From Evernia prunastri (taxonomy: Eukaryota > Ascomycota > Lecanoromycetes > Lecanorales > Parmeliaceae), in the NCBI GenBank assembly GCA_003184365.1, contig NKYR01000044.1:232023-296022 (forward strand): DNA of 64,000 nucleotides, given 5' to 3'. The translations under genes and the position numbers were made by a program. Positions 23,042-34,407 of the stretch are shown piece after piece (the first letter of the stretch is position 1; every line of letters starts with the position of its first letter). Below the pieces are notes generated by a model that did not search any database, had not been told where the DNA came from, and saw nothing but the letters and a program-made list of their open reading frames with translations.

Positions 23042-26000
23042 GGTTCGTCAGAGGGTGGTTTACGCCAAGGAAACCGATGGCTCAGGCATGTTATCTGCTG
23101 TACGCTAATCCAGCGCGCGTCGGTCTTTCATCGGCCCGAAAGTGCCTTCGATGAACATCACTGGCTCACAGTGCTGATAAGCTCCGGTCTAAAACCTATC
23201 GGCTGCGAAGTACTTGAAGTGGGGGAAGAAAAAGAAAGAAGACCAATGATCGCGCGACGCAAAGCTGCGTGACTCGACAACGACAAGAAGAGCACTGAAA
23301 CCTCCAGTCTATGACTCGTAGCACTGGCTGAGCAACCTTTACATTGCAGACTCTGTTACTGATCTGATAATCATCGAGTTACAGAAGAAGCCACCCAGAA
23401 AAATACGATTCCGCGATTTTGATTTCCGCTGCCCACCACTTATCATTTTGGAGCTCGTAGATTGGCTTTGAGGGATATGGGTGTCTGGTGGATGGTGGAT
23501 GGTGGATGACCGAGTTGGCGAAGAGAGGTTTACTTGGACATTTGGGGTCCGGCGGTTTTGGGGGTGGTTGCGTGAACTTTGAAGGTTATATACATATTCA
23601 CTAGAAGGCATGATGATTCACAGATGTGGTGGAGATGATTCAATGATTCATAGAAACGTAGATAACGTGAAAAGTGGAAAGTCTGTACTGCGCAATGTGG
23701 CGAGTGCAGCATCATGCGCCGCCGCGTGAGTGTGAGAAAAGCATATTGTTTTCTGCTCTGGTGGAGATGATTCATGATACGTCTTTCGACCTACCACGAT
23801 AATGTCAGTGGTAAAAAGTCAGTACTGCGCAATGTCTTGAATGCCAAAATCACGCGCCCCCTCGCGAGCACGGCAGGAGCACCATAGTCTCAGCGGTGAC
23901 GGAGATGAAACGTGATCCTTGTTTCGACCTGCTACGATGAGGATCAGATGCGACGAAGACCTGATTGCGAACTGAATTGAAGGCAACATCACAATGCGCC
24001 GCCATTCGATGATGATCCCAAAGCTGTTGGGGGCGAATTCATGATCCGTTCTTCGACATGTTACAACAAGTGTCAGAAGACAGAAGGATTCCATCCCAAT
24101 CAGTCGCCGACACGTGGTGACTCGCATGCCGTCGGCGCCACGAAAGATGGTTACCAGGGTCCAGAGCCTCATGGCCCACGGAAAGTCGGCACGCGGGGTT
24201 GTGGCGTGAACGTTTGTGGTGGGGTGGTGGGGGAGGTGTGTGTGTGGTCGCAGGACAGCCCTAGATTCGTGTCTTATCAGTCATGCAACTGCAGCCGAGC
24301 CAACCAAAGTTTTGATGAAGTTGATGGCGACGGAGACCGAGTCGCCGTCCGTCGTCGCTGATCGAATCAAAGACGTGATGGGCACAGTAGGATAAGAGAG
24401 GGCGTCGACTTGCACTTTGATTGTCGGCCACTGCACGTGTTGTTGATGTGACCGATTTGTAGAATCCACTAGACATAGGAATCGACAAGAGCGAGAAGGA
24501 TAGCGATACGTACGGATGCCTAAACAGGTTTGTCGGAAGAACGGCAGTCGTAGTGCTAGACTGTACTCATGGTCTCATCGTAAAGATAGGTACTGAGTAT
24601 GCCAGCTGTGGAAGCGCATACATTGCAGCCACAGTAGAGACCAGCTTGAATAGGAAGCTGTTAGGATTTCCACAACTCATGTGTGGGCATACGTCGCCGG
24701 CAACAGCTTCATCGGCAGCAACGAACAGTTTGGGAAGCGACAGCAAGGCCTTACTCACCGTGGCCGAAGATAGACATAGTTGCCATATTGCTTGCAGGAT
24801 AGTAAGGAAGGATAGTGTAAGCGAGGCTTGGTGCAGGTGCAACCGAGCGTTGCCATCAGCTTACTGCAAAGCGCTTATCGGGGGAATTCGACCGAGAAAT
24901 CAACCTCAGACCACACCACTCATCGTGCAAGAGGATAGCGAAGTACAGATGTCCGCTTGCGCATGAAGTAAAAGTTGCAGATGCAGATGCAAACCTTCCA
25001 GTACACATTTTCAGAAACTTTCATGGGTCTCGATTCCACACGCAAAAGGAATGGCTCGAAGCTTCTGTACGGTATGGTCGAGCAAAGACAAGAACACAAA
25101 AGACAGTCGACGTCTCCGCAGCGGTTGGAGCAATGGCAACATGATTGATTGAGAGATGCGACGGCGCAGAGGGAAAAAGAAGTCAGGTCAACAGCACTCA
25201 TGATCATCTAGAAAAGAAATAGTCTTAGTGGTACAGAAAATGTGTGCAATGTGGCACTGCGCGCCTCCAGGTATTTGAAAATTCGCAGCTGCATCTCCAG
25301 GAAGGATCGTCGAATAGGATGTGGGCACTGTGAGGTCTTATCGGGCGTGGGTGGAGAAGTGGGCATCGAATAGAAAAAGCGCATTTACATCACGAGTGCC
25401 GATTGAATGAAGCCGAGGATTTGCAACGATTCTCTTCAAGCCAGCCTCATGCATGATGCAAGTCATAGCAAGGTCTATCCTCGAGTGTGCAGTGGCAGGC
25501 TGCAGGAATCGGCGGGGGGCATGCAGCGGAAATAGTCGGGTTCGCACCCGCCCGGAGAATTTTCTGGCTGGGCAGACCGGGACCAGCCAAATCGTGCAGC
25601 AACGATAAGCGGACGGAATTTTGAATCTTATCGCAGCCACATTGTCGCAACCCATCTAATGAAAATCATTTCAAGAGCAGTTTCTGAAGTTGTTCAAGGA
25701 GAGGCACCAGGATAGGCACCATCAGATGCTGCATGCGTCCGTCGTCCCCGGAAATGATAGGCTCGGTTGGGTAGCTACACGGCAATAAGAGAGAGACGCT
25801 TGGGTGCATGGTGTCCAACGAAAAGAGAAGAGATTATTTTCGCAGATATCATCGGCGACGACCGAGAATGATTGAAGCAAGAGATTGGCGAGGTCGAGAA
25901 CCTGCAAAATACGAAGAGATGGTGGGCCCTGCATGAGCTGACTTGTATAAATTGTGCCCTTGTGCATGCTTGGTCCGATGTGAGTTGTCTTTAGTGTTTG

Positions 26001-27018
26001 GTCAGAGTCGCTAGGGTGAAGGGTACGAGGGTACATTGCCAATAGACCAACCCATCGGGACACGCCACGTCGATGGAGTCCTTTTAGGTACTTTCAGGAC
26101 ATATGTACCTTGATGTAGCATGTACAACCAAGTGGTGGGAAAGTTTCCGCTGAGATGCTGATGATGTATCATGTGCTATTCTGGACGCGCGAGGGGACCC
26201 ACTTTATACGGAGATGGATATGCAATGGAAATTGGTGGAATCCAATGAATTTCATCTTTCCTCCTTTTTTCTTTTTTTGTTGAATTCTAATTATTGACTT
26301 CTGTGACTCGATGATGCGGGCCAGGAGAATCGATAACTTCAGTCTTAATTAATCCCGTTTCACCGTTGGCTTGGCGAGCCTGATTCCTAAAGTAGATAGC
26401 GCTACCCCCCATCCTGCACTAGCGGTAATTTATCTGCGGACTATCCATTGGCGCTTGTGGAAATTTGAAGCGTCATGTATCAAGAACTTTCTACAATCGA
26501 CCGACTTCCTTTCGCCTGGCTGAAACGCAATCTTCATCCCATTACGCTTTTCGGATGCATTCAACCAACTCAACCACACACGCGAATCCCTTTCCAGCGT
26601 TACAGGTAGTCAAGACTCAAGAGTCCCCAGACACTGCAAAAAGATCTACATGCAATACTGCCGACCAACGGCAATCAGCGTCAATCTGCCAGCCCAATCA
26701 AGCCAAGGATGGCCAGATTCACTTCCACCATCACTCATCAGTGGGGTCCACGAGGGCCAGGCACGAGTTCATGTCTCTTTCCATCCTCTTGCCAGGGATC
26801 TGTCATGTCAATCGCCTTCCAAGACCACTAGCATCACTTTTCCATATATACTTACACTTACCTCTGCCCCCCCCCTTCACTCCTTCCCCGGCCCTGGTCT
26901 TTAAATCCTTCATGCCCTCGCCGACTCACCCTCTTTCCTTGATTCATTAATTTGTCTCGGGTGTCTACAGAACTGCTCACCTCCCACCTATTCATTCGTT
27001 AATCCACACTCGTTCATC
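23042..27018. other. Long intergenic region without recognised genes
   Basis: About 4 kb between divergent genes. Small frames such as 24567-24842 (minus) or 26465-26950 (plus) show no family signature. It contains a diverged tandem repeat (about 23600-24090) and, directly upstream of 27019, pyrimidine-rich tracts usual for a fungal core promoter. Confidence 0.45.
23600..24090. repeat. Diverged tandem repeat, unit about 130-150 bp
   Basis: Related blocks recur at about 23768, 23907 and 24038: a GATTCATGATACG-like start, then TTTCGACCT, then a TACGAT or TACAAC core followed by GTCAG or ATCAG. A companion block containing GTACTGCGCAATG occurs near 23685 and 23822. Spacing is about 131 to 148 bp. 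Copies are heavily mutated. I see no terminal inverted repeats or coding frame, so its origin is unknown. Confidence 0.45.
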
Positions 27019-28510
27019 ATGGAGATGCATCGCCGGAACCAAAACCCCTTCGATGGTGGTCTCCCAAGCTCGGCAAACAGCATCTACTCACCCGACCAAA
27101 CACCGCAGCAGACCCCCTACCGACGTCGCTCCCTCGACACGGGAAGCCATACTGGCAGTGACAATATCAGTGCCGCTCCAAGAAATCCCTTCGCCGCAAC
27201 ACCATTGGGCACCTCCAAGAACTCCTCGGCCATTCACCTCCATCAGCAAAAGCAAAACCAGAAATACTTCCGCTCTCGACGGGTGAAGAAGGGTGAAGTG
27301 GACCATCCTTGGAAGGCAACCAAGGACTCCAGGCAAAAATGGGTCACCATCATACCCTTGATCGGACTTGCTTTGGGCTTTGCCGTTGCAGGCTACCTCG
27401 TCTACGACGGCCTCACCACAATCGTCAATCACACTTACAAACTCGTCCTGGATGAAGATTGGAGCAAGGGCTTCAATACCGACGTCTGGACCAAGGAAGT
27501 GAACCTCGGAGGCTTTGGGTAAGCGATCTCTGGGCCACAGAACCTTCGTTACTGGCTTGCTGACAGATGATCTTAGAAACGGAGAGTTCGAACAGACTAC
27601 GGGCACGGAAGAAAACGTAATGATTCAAAATGGCAAACTCATCATCAAGCCTACCCTTCAGGACGAGACCCTCCTCACGACAAACAACAATTTGACTCTC
27701 ACGGACTGCACGTCAACCCAATACTATGACTGCAACGCTGCAACAAATGTCACCAACGGCACCATTGTCCCTCCAGTCAAATCCGGTCGTATCAACACCC
27801 TCAAGGGCGCAACGCTCAAGTACGGTCGTGTTGAAGTCGTAGCCACAATGCCAGAAGGTGACTGGCTCTGGCCCGCCATCTGGATGTTGCCCGTGAACAA
27901 CACATTCGGACCTTGGCCCGCATCTGGCGAAATCGACATTGTCGAGTCCAGAGGCAACAATTATACCTACCCTACCGGCGGTAATAACATTGTCACTAGC
28001 ACCCTACACTGGGGTCCCGACCAAAAGGATGACGGGTACTGGCGTACCAGCAAGAAGCAGTCAGCTCTCCACACTACTTACGCCGCCGGTGAACACACTT
28101 ATGGTATGGAGTGGAGTGAGAAGTACCTCTTCACCTACATCGACACCCGTCTCTTGCAGATCCTCTACAACCCTTTCAACGAGTATCTTTGGACTCGTGG
28201 GCAATTTCCTCTGTCCAATTCCAACGGGACCACTCTCACCAACCCATGGGTCAACGACCCCAACTTGAACGCGCCTTTTGATCAAGAGTTCTACCTCATC
28301 ATCAATTTGGCTGTGGGAGGTACCAATGGTTGGTTCAAAGACGGCGCGGCCGGTAAGCCGTGGGTTGACAAGTCGAAGACTGCACCCAAGGATTTCTTGG
28401 CCGGGAAGGATCAATGGTATCCAACCTGGAAGCCCGAGAAGGCCCAATTGACCGTCTCGTCGGTGAAGATGTGGCAACAAGTCGGCGATAAGCCCAACAC
28501 CCCCAAATAA
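27019..28510 (+). CDS. GH16-family beta-glucanase/transglycosylase, membrane-anchored
   Basis: Two exons, 27019-27518 and 27577-28510, joined by a 58-nt intron that links GGFG to NGEFEQ; 478 codons. The N-terminal 110 residues are basic and polar and then give one transmembrane helix (WVTIIPLIGLALGFAVAGYL), predicting a type II membrane protein with the catalytic domain outside the cell or in the lumen. The domain shows the GH16 features: DEDWSKGFNTDVWTKEVNLG at the start, ATMPEGDWLWPAIWMLP, and the catalytic core GEIDIVESRG, whose two glutamates and aspartate match the ExDxxE consensus. AGEHTYGMEW and YLIINLAVGGTNGW follow as in beta-1,3-glucanase-like members. A role in glucan remodelling of the wall is likely from the family; the exact linkage cannot be read. 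Length and end are normal for the family. Confidence 0.92.
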
Positions 28511-30810
28511 GAATCTGGCCATTCGATACCCTCACATTTCGGCTTCATTCATTTCTACGGCGTTTCACAGCGGCCAAGCAGGCAGGGGAGTTCCCGGCGA
28601 CATCATTCGACTCTTTGGTTTTATCCATGGCTTACTCTTAGACTTGGGGATGTCTTTCGGCTTCGAGCAGGTGGTTCTGATGCAAATTACTGGTACATAG
28701 ATGGACATGCAGCTACATTGACGGTTACATAGACGGACGACACTCTCGGACCAGGGCAACAGACTTGTCGTCGCTGGCTCTACCAAATAGCTAATATCAA
28801 TTACCGAATTGACACATCATGACATATTTGCCATCTATTTGCTATTTATCTGTTATCTATCTCATGCTTATCTGCTCTCTTGTGCCCAACTCTCATATTT
28901 TCAATGGTTCGCTTTGTTTTCCTTGTTATCTTTGCAATCTCGATGACCGACTAGGACGTCGGAGGATTCTATTTTAGACACAGACCAACAAGATAATCCT
29001 GGCAATTAGCCTGGTTGAACTTCCTAGCGTTTCATGCCGTTGCCTAGTCAGGTTTCGATCCGTCGTTTTCCCTGTCAAGACTGTGGCGCCGGCCTCCGTT
29101 CTAGCCCAACATTACGAGCTACTCCCAAACGAGAGCCCAGATCCAAAACGGGGACAACGTCAGCTTTCCAACTTTGAGTGGCTGGGCAGGAAGTGGTAGT
29201 GATGTGCAAAAAGACGCGATGCCTTTCCGCCTTGTGAGAGTCAAAAGTTGCGATAGCCATGGACGTCGCTTCGAAAGCCGCAATCGGCGCCATGGAAACG
29301 GTTCTATCTAGCACGCTTGTTGCTTGCACATTGTTGTCTGAAAGGATTCTGGCAGCGGGGATGGATTGGGGATGTGGTAATTGCTGTTGACCTTGCGAGT
29401 GGTCTTTCATCTCCACACCACCTGATCGACAAAAGGACTCGGTCATGTCTCCAAAGGGTTTTCCTCAGGAGCTCAGCATCGGAACTGGCTCGAGAACAAG
29501 GTGAGATGGGAAAGATGCCTTACTACTGACTACTGTTCAACGGTGGTGTTGGTGAGTCGGAGCCCGTTGAGCCCAGATGTGCTTTACAGGAACGAGTACT
29601 CGGGTGAACCTTGTCTATTATTATCGCAACGCTGAGTTTATTAGACAGGATGTGAGGAAGGTATCATACGGCCGTCCATCTTGACTTGAAAGCTCTGCGA
29701 CTTGTCTTCCTTGCTTTCCGGTCTTTCTCTTTTCTTTTCTTTAAAATTCTTTTCTTGTCATTAGCTGAAAGTATCCAAGTTCAAAGTTGTCACGTCGAGA
29801 ACAATGAGTTGGAACTTAGAATGGCGATGGAGAAAGATCTACCTAGGGCACCAATGATAATTAACTTCCTCCCGATTTACTTTAGGAAGATGAGCTCGCG
29901 TGGCGCGTGCAGACTCACTCTATCTTAATCGTCCCTTTTTTCCCTTTTCCGAATGCGCTACCGTACAAATGACAAATAATTCACAAATGGAAGTGAAACT
30001 ACTTTGAATTGATGATGACTCCTTAGAGGTCAGCGACTACTTTCTTTTTTCTTCAGGCGACATACAAGGAGGTGTGGCCCGCGGCTCTCTTCCCTTGGGG
30101 GCAAAAATCAAAGCTTTCAAGGCTGCAAGCCACGATTCTGCACCAAGGCTGTAAGGGAGATCCTCGGGCATTAAAAGCAGCATGGTGCATATGGTGCATG
30201 GTAAACCCATGATGCATTATGCAGAACGGGCAGGGATCACTTCCTTTTTAGCTCCTTTCCCGGTTATTGGGTTCCTTGGAACGTGCGGGCTAGCCATGCG
30301 ACTTGGTACGTACTGACTTTCCTTTGGTGCTAGTACGGTAATATTTATTGGAAGGTGATTTATTGGAAAAATACGGATATGCGGCTAAGTTACCACTGTG
30401 CCGCTAATCGAAATGCGGAATGCAGGCTTTATCCGTTCGCACACCATCAGGGAATTTTTTGTGAAGAGAATGAGAGAGAAAAGGGGAAGGGGGCTTGGCG
30501 CCGTGGCGGGAAGGTTTTTCTTCTTGCTCTTCACCTACCTAGGCAAGGGGTTGTAGACAGGGATGGCTGGAGACTGCTCCGCGCCGCTCCGGTAATTTTT
30601 AAGTGCGCGCTGCCTTTTTTTCCTTTTGCATCGACGACGACGGCGACAGAACAGTGGAAGTGCCTTGCGCAGGGATACACCTGGCTGCTGCTCTATCTAT
30701 CTACTAAGTAGGTACTATTGATCTGCCCCCCGCCCTGACCGCCAAGAAGAAGAAAAAGGATATCCACCCCGCAGCCAAGAATTGACTGCCGGCCGAAAAC
30801 CGGACTGTGC
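28511..30810. other. Intergenic, no gene recognised
   Basis: Follows the GH16 gene. Composition is mixed and frames are short. No tRNA, repeat ends or domain-bearing frame was found. Confidence 0.4.
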
Positions 30811-30958
30811 ATGTATGTATGTATGTATGTATATGCTGCTTTTGTGCGTTAGTTGTAAAGTCTTTTCGGTAGGTAAGGTAGGTAGGTAGGTGCGTAGGTT
30901 GGTGGGTGGGTTGGTGGGTACGTGGGTAGGGATATGTATGTATGTACGTATGTACGTC
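30811..30958. repeat. Microsatellites: (ATGT)n and GGTA/GGTGGGT tracts
   Basis: An ATGT run at 30811-30832 is followed at 30868-30940 by GGTAGGTAGG and GGTGGGTTGG repeats and then GTATGTATGTACG copies. Open frames here encode only reiterated Tyr-His-Thr or Pro-Thr peptides and are not genes. Confidence 0.8.
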
Positions 30959-31134
30959 CGGAACCTGTGGATGGATGGATGATGCAGCGAAGAAAAAGAA
31001 ACACCAAACTGGCTCGAAAAGGGAAAACTCCCAAGAAAAGGCAAAAAACCGCAAAACCCGCACTCTGGAATTCATGGAGAAGCTTTGGGGGACCCTCTGC
31101 GACATTTTTGGAACATCTTGCGAATATCCCGCCA

Positions 31135-31660
31135 AACTGGCCGGGTTGCAAACTCACCGCCCTCTCCCTCTCCCTCTCTTCTCTTTCTCTCTCTTCCTCT
31201 CCGGGTGAGAATCGTGTTGCTGTGCTCTTTCTTCCATCCTTCCCTCCTTCCTTCCTTCCTTCCTGCAAGCGAACGATGCCTGTGGATAATGGTGTGATAT
31301 GGCGCCAAACACAGCCGAACCAGCCCCAGGAGCCCAAAATGACCAGAACGCCGACTTACTCACTCACTCGTTGCCAGAACCCAATCTCCCTTCTCCCATC
31401 ATGGTAGCCCATCGTACCTACCGTATGGGAATCTCGAGCGAGGGAGGGGTCGGGTTGGGTCGGGCAAGTGAATTACCTGCCTACCTTAACCATGTTTTGC
31501 TTTTTTGCTTTTTTGCCTTGTTGCCTTTTTTTTTCTTTTTTTTTAAAAGCTGTTAGCTGGTTGGGAACGATTGGAAGTGATCGGTACCCCCATCACCCCC
31601 TCCTCCGCCTTTTCTTTTCTTTTCTTTTCTTTTCATGCATGCATGCATGCAATGCAATGC
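31135..31660. repeat. Pyrimidine tracts, (CTTC)n, (TTTTC)n and (ATGC)n
   Basis: Contains CTCTCC-rich sequence at 31160-31200, CTTC repeats at 31230-31264, T-rich tracts near 31500-31548, TTTTC repeats at 31609-31634 and ATGC repeats at 31634-31652. It is simple-sequence DNA with no coding support. Confidence 0.75.
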
Positions 31661-31944
31661 AGGCGGACCCCGCTTCCTTGAATCTTGCCCTCCCCCCCCC
31701 CAGCATATGTCTGGCCGCGAAGGCAGGCAGGCCAGCGCCCTCTCCCGGCCGCTGGGCTGGCCCCCTCCCTGCCCCGTGTTTCTTGTGCGGGAGATGCAGA
31801 TGTGGGGGGGGGGGTAGAGTGTGTGCTGTGTGCTGCGTGCTGCGTGCTGTGTGCTTGTTTTTTATTCGGTTTGTTTATTATCTGTCTGGTAATCTGAAAG
31901 AAAGGGACGCTGCGGTTTCCCCCCCACCGGCATGTCAGGGGGGA

Positions 31945-32400
31945 TAGTGAGAGAGAGAATGAAGAGGAAGAAGAGGAAGAAGAGGAAGAGGAAGGAGAGG
32001 GAAAGGGTAAAGCAAAAGCCAGCACAAGAAGAGAAAAAGTGGAACACAGAACCAGTATGTACGTCCCAGGCTAGAACCCTGTCTGCACTAGGTATAATCA
32101 ACCGGCCCTCGTCCGTCCGTTCGGGCCAGCATTGACATCCCAGCTTTGTTTTTTTGCCCACATCATCGCAAACGACAGCCCCTCCCCCCGCGCAATGCGG
32201 GTGGGATTCAAAACGGACGAATCAATTTCTCTTCATTTGTATGTGCTGTGCTGCGCTGGTGCTGTGCTAGTCGGATTCATCCTCCTTTCCTCTCCTTTCC
32301 AATTTCGGGGATTGTGGGTGGCGGTATCCGAGCTCCTCCTCTCTCCTCCTCTCTCTCTCCCTCTCTCTCCATCTTCCTCGTGTGGGTGTTACCTAGACCA
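31945..32400. repeat. Purine tract followed by CT-rich tract
   Basis: A GAGAGA/GAAGAG-type purine run at 31949-32010 is followed about 330 bp later by a CTCCTC/CTCTCT pyrimidine run at 32335-32375. The two could pair as an imperfect inverted repeat. No gene is evident. Confidence 0.65.
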
Positions 32401-32960
32401 ACTTTTTTCTTTCTTTCTGGCTTAGCGTAGACGCGGTGTCCGGCCACGCGTTTCGTTTTTCGAGGGGGTTGGGACTTGGGTACGGAGAGGGTACGGAGGA
32501 GGGGAAAGATAAGCTGAGGTGGATAGATAGAGCGAGGAATAATGGCCTGCTCCCTTCTCGCTCTCGCTCTCCTGTGCCCCGCTCGAGCTGGTGCGGACTT
32601 TCATCATACAGTGGGGTGGGGTGGGGTGTGGCGTGGTGTTTGATAATGCTGTACTCTGTCCTGTCTGCTCTGGTCGTATCTTACTGAGTTCGTGCTATCG
32701 GTCTGAATCTGATTTGCTCTGAATTACTCTCTTATAGCTACTGTACTGTAATCTGCTCTCTGCTCTGCTCTCCTCTCCTCCGCTCCATTCTTTTCTATCT
32801 ACTCTTCTCTCCTCCACAGAAATATCGAACACCAAATCTCGCCATCCCTCCAAGAGCAAGCATCAGGTGCGTCGAAGATGTACCTCTAGACAATCCATCT
32901 ACAGATAGTGACGCCAAGGTCATGAAGGAGGGAAGAGGGATAGCTCTCCGGTCTTGATGA

Positions 32961-32994
32961 GGGTGGCGGTGGTGGTGGTGGTGGTGGTGGTGGT
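32961..32994. repeat. (GGT)n trinucleotide repeat
   Basis: About ten GGT/GGC units. The opposite strand would encode polyproline, but the surrounding frame is not credible as a gene. Confidence 0.8.
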
Positions 32995-33070
32995 TGGCAT
33001 GGGAGGTAACAGAGGTGGAATAAGCATGGTGAGCGAGTGGAAGGACAAGAGCGGGCGTGCGTGAGGCTGG

Positions 33071-33420
33071 AGCTAGGTAGCAATACCAAGCTCTGGATGC
33101 CGGGTTGTCGGACAGATGATATGGTTCCTAGTTTCCGTGGGATCTATCCATCCATCCATCCATCCGTTCATCCATCCGTTCATCCATCCATTCGTTCATC
33201 CATCCATCCGTTCATCCATCCATCCACCCATTCATNNNNNNNNNNNNNNNNAGCTAGGTAGCAATACCAAGCTCTGGATGCCGGGTTGTCGGACAGATGA
33301 TATGGTTCCTAGTTTCCGTGGGATCTATCCATCCATCCATCCATCCATCCGTTCATCCATCCGTTCATCCATCCATTCGTTCATCCATCCATCCGTTCAT
33401 CCATCCATCCACCCATTCAT
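33071..33420. repeat. Duplicated segment flanking an assembly gap, with (CCAT)n arrays
   Basis: The segment starting AGCTAGGTAGCAATACCAAG at 33071-33235 is repeated almost exactly at 33252-33420; the second copy has one more four-base unit. Both end in CATC/GTTC tetranucleotide arrays. The only difference between them and the run of N between them suggest either a true 181-bp tandem duplication or a failed assembly join. Confidence 0.85.
33236..33251. other. Assembly gap (16 N)
   Basis: Sixteen undefined bases inside a tetranucleotide array. A single further N lies at 33678 in a G run. Confidence 0.97.
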
Positions 33421-33652
33421 CCATCCCATCCCATCAGAAATCCCCATCAAACAAGCAACCACACCATCTCAACATCTCTCATCGCCTACCTGGCTGTGAA
33501 CCATTACGTTACAGCGAGATCCGACTAGACTGGATGTGACTAGACGAGACCGGACTAGACCGGACTCCAACCCTTCCGAATCTCGTCCGCTATGCACGAG
33601 GTAATTCGAGGGCAGGAATGCGGTATCGTAGTGTAGAGGTAGGGATGAGAGG

Positions 33653-33838
33653 AGTTGGGGGGTTGGGCGGGGGGGGGNGGAGGGAGGGGGGCGCAAGATA
33701 GGATGGAAGATGAGTAGGGGGGAGGAGAGAAGGGAGGGAGGGAGGGAGGAAGGGAGGAAGGGTGGATGGATGGATGGAAGGAAGGATGGATGGATGGATG
33801 GATGGATAGATGGAAGGAAGGAAGGAAGGAAGGATGGA
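33653..33838. repeat. G-rich purine tract with (GGAT)n and (GGAA)n
   Basis: GGGAGG, GGAAGG and ATGG repeats. The GGAT units are complementary to the CATC arrays about 350-600 bp upstream, so a large imperfect hairpin is possible. Confidence 0.75.
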
Positions 33839-34407
33839 AGTTCTCAACACGAAAAAAATAGAAAAAGAAAGAGAAAAATATGAAGGTTAGACACAAAAAG
33901 GCAGACGCCGTGAAGTGAGTCTCTCCCGGATTCAGATCCTGCCTCAGCAACGGAAGAGCTGCGTGTTGACTGAGCGGGGTTCGTGGTTGACATTGTATGA
34001 TTGAAATAATCAAACTTCTGCCAGGAAGGACGAGAAGTACGAAAGAGAACCAGAACCAAAACCGGAACCAGTCCTCCACCGCACTCCCCTCCCTCCCCCC
34101 ACAAACTCCCTCGAATGAAAATACGATCTCTAGCGATTGCGATGATTTGCTAAAGATCATGTTGAGGTTTTTTGACATCATAGAGTAGAGTGAGACGAGA
34201 GAGCCCGGCTCATGCTGGCTAGTTTGTGTCTGGGGCTCGGAACTGCATGTCCTTGACACGGGGTGGAAGTCGGTGTCGGGCTATCTGCACGCAAACGAGG
34301 ACCTATTTATGGAATAAGACAGCGAGACCAGGCATCAATTCATCCGGCGGCGTATATACAAGTATCCAATAGGGAAAGTTTCCTACATCTACCCAGATCG
34401 CCACAAC
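33839..34407. other. 3' flank of the PrpD gene, no gene seen
   Basis: Ordinary-complexity sequence after the repeat island. It lies downstream of the stop at 34408 on the minus strand and may include its terminator. Confidence 0.4.

Noticed and set aside
30704..32025. Long frames encoding Tyr-His-Thr-Pro or Ser repeats
   Set aside because: They arise from microsatellites in several frames at once and have no domain or splice pattern.
33147..33428. CRISPR-like short repeats
   Set aside because: Plain CATC/GTTC microsatellite without unique spacers, in a fungal genome.
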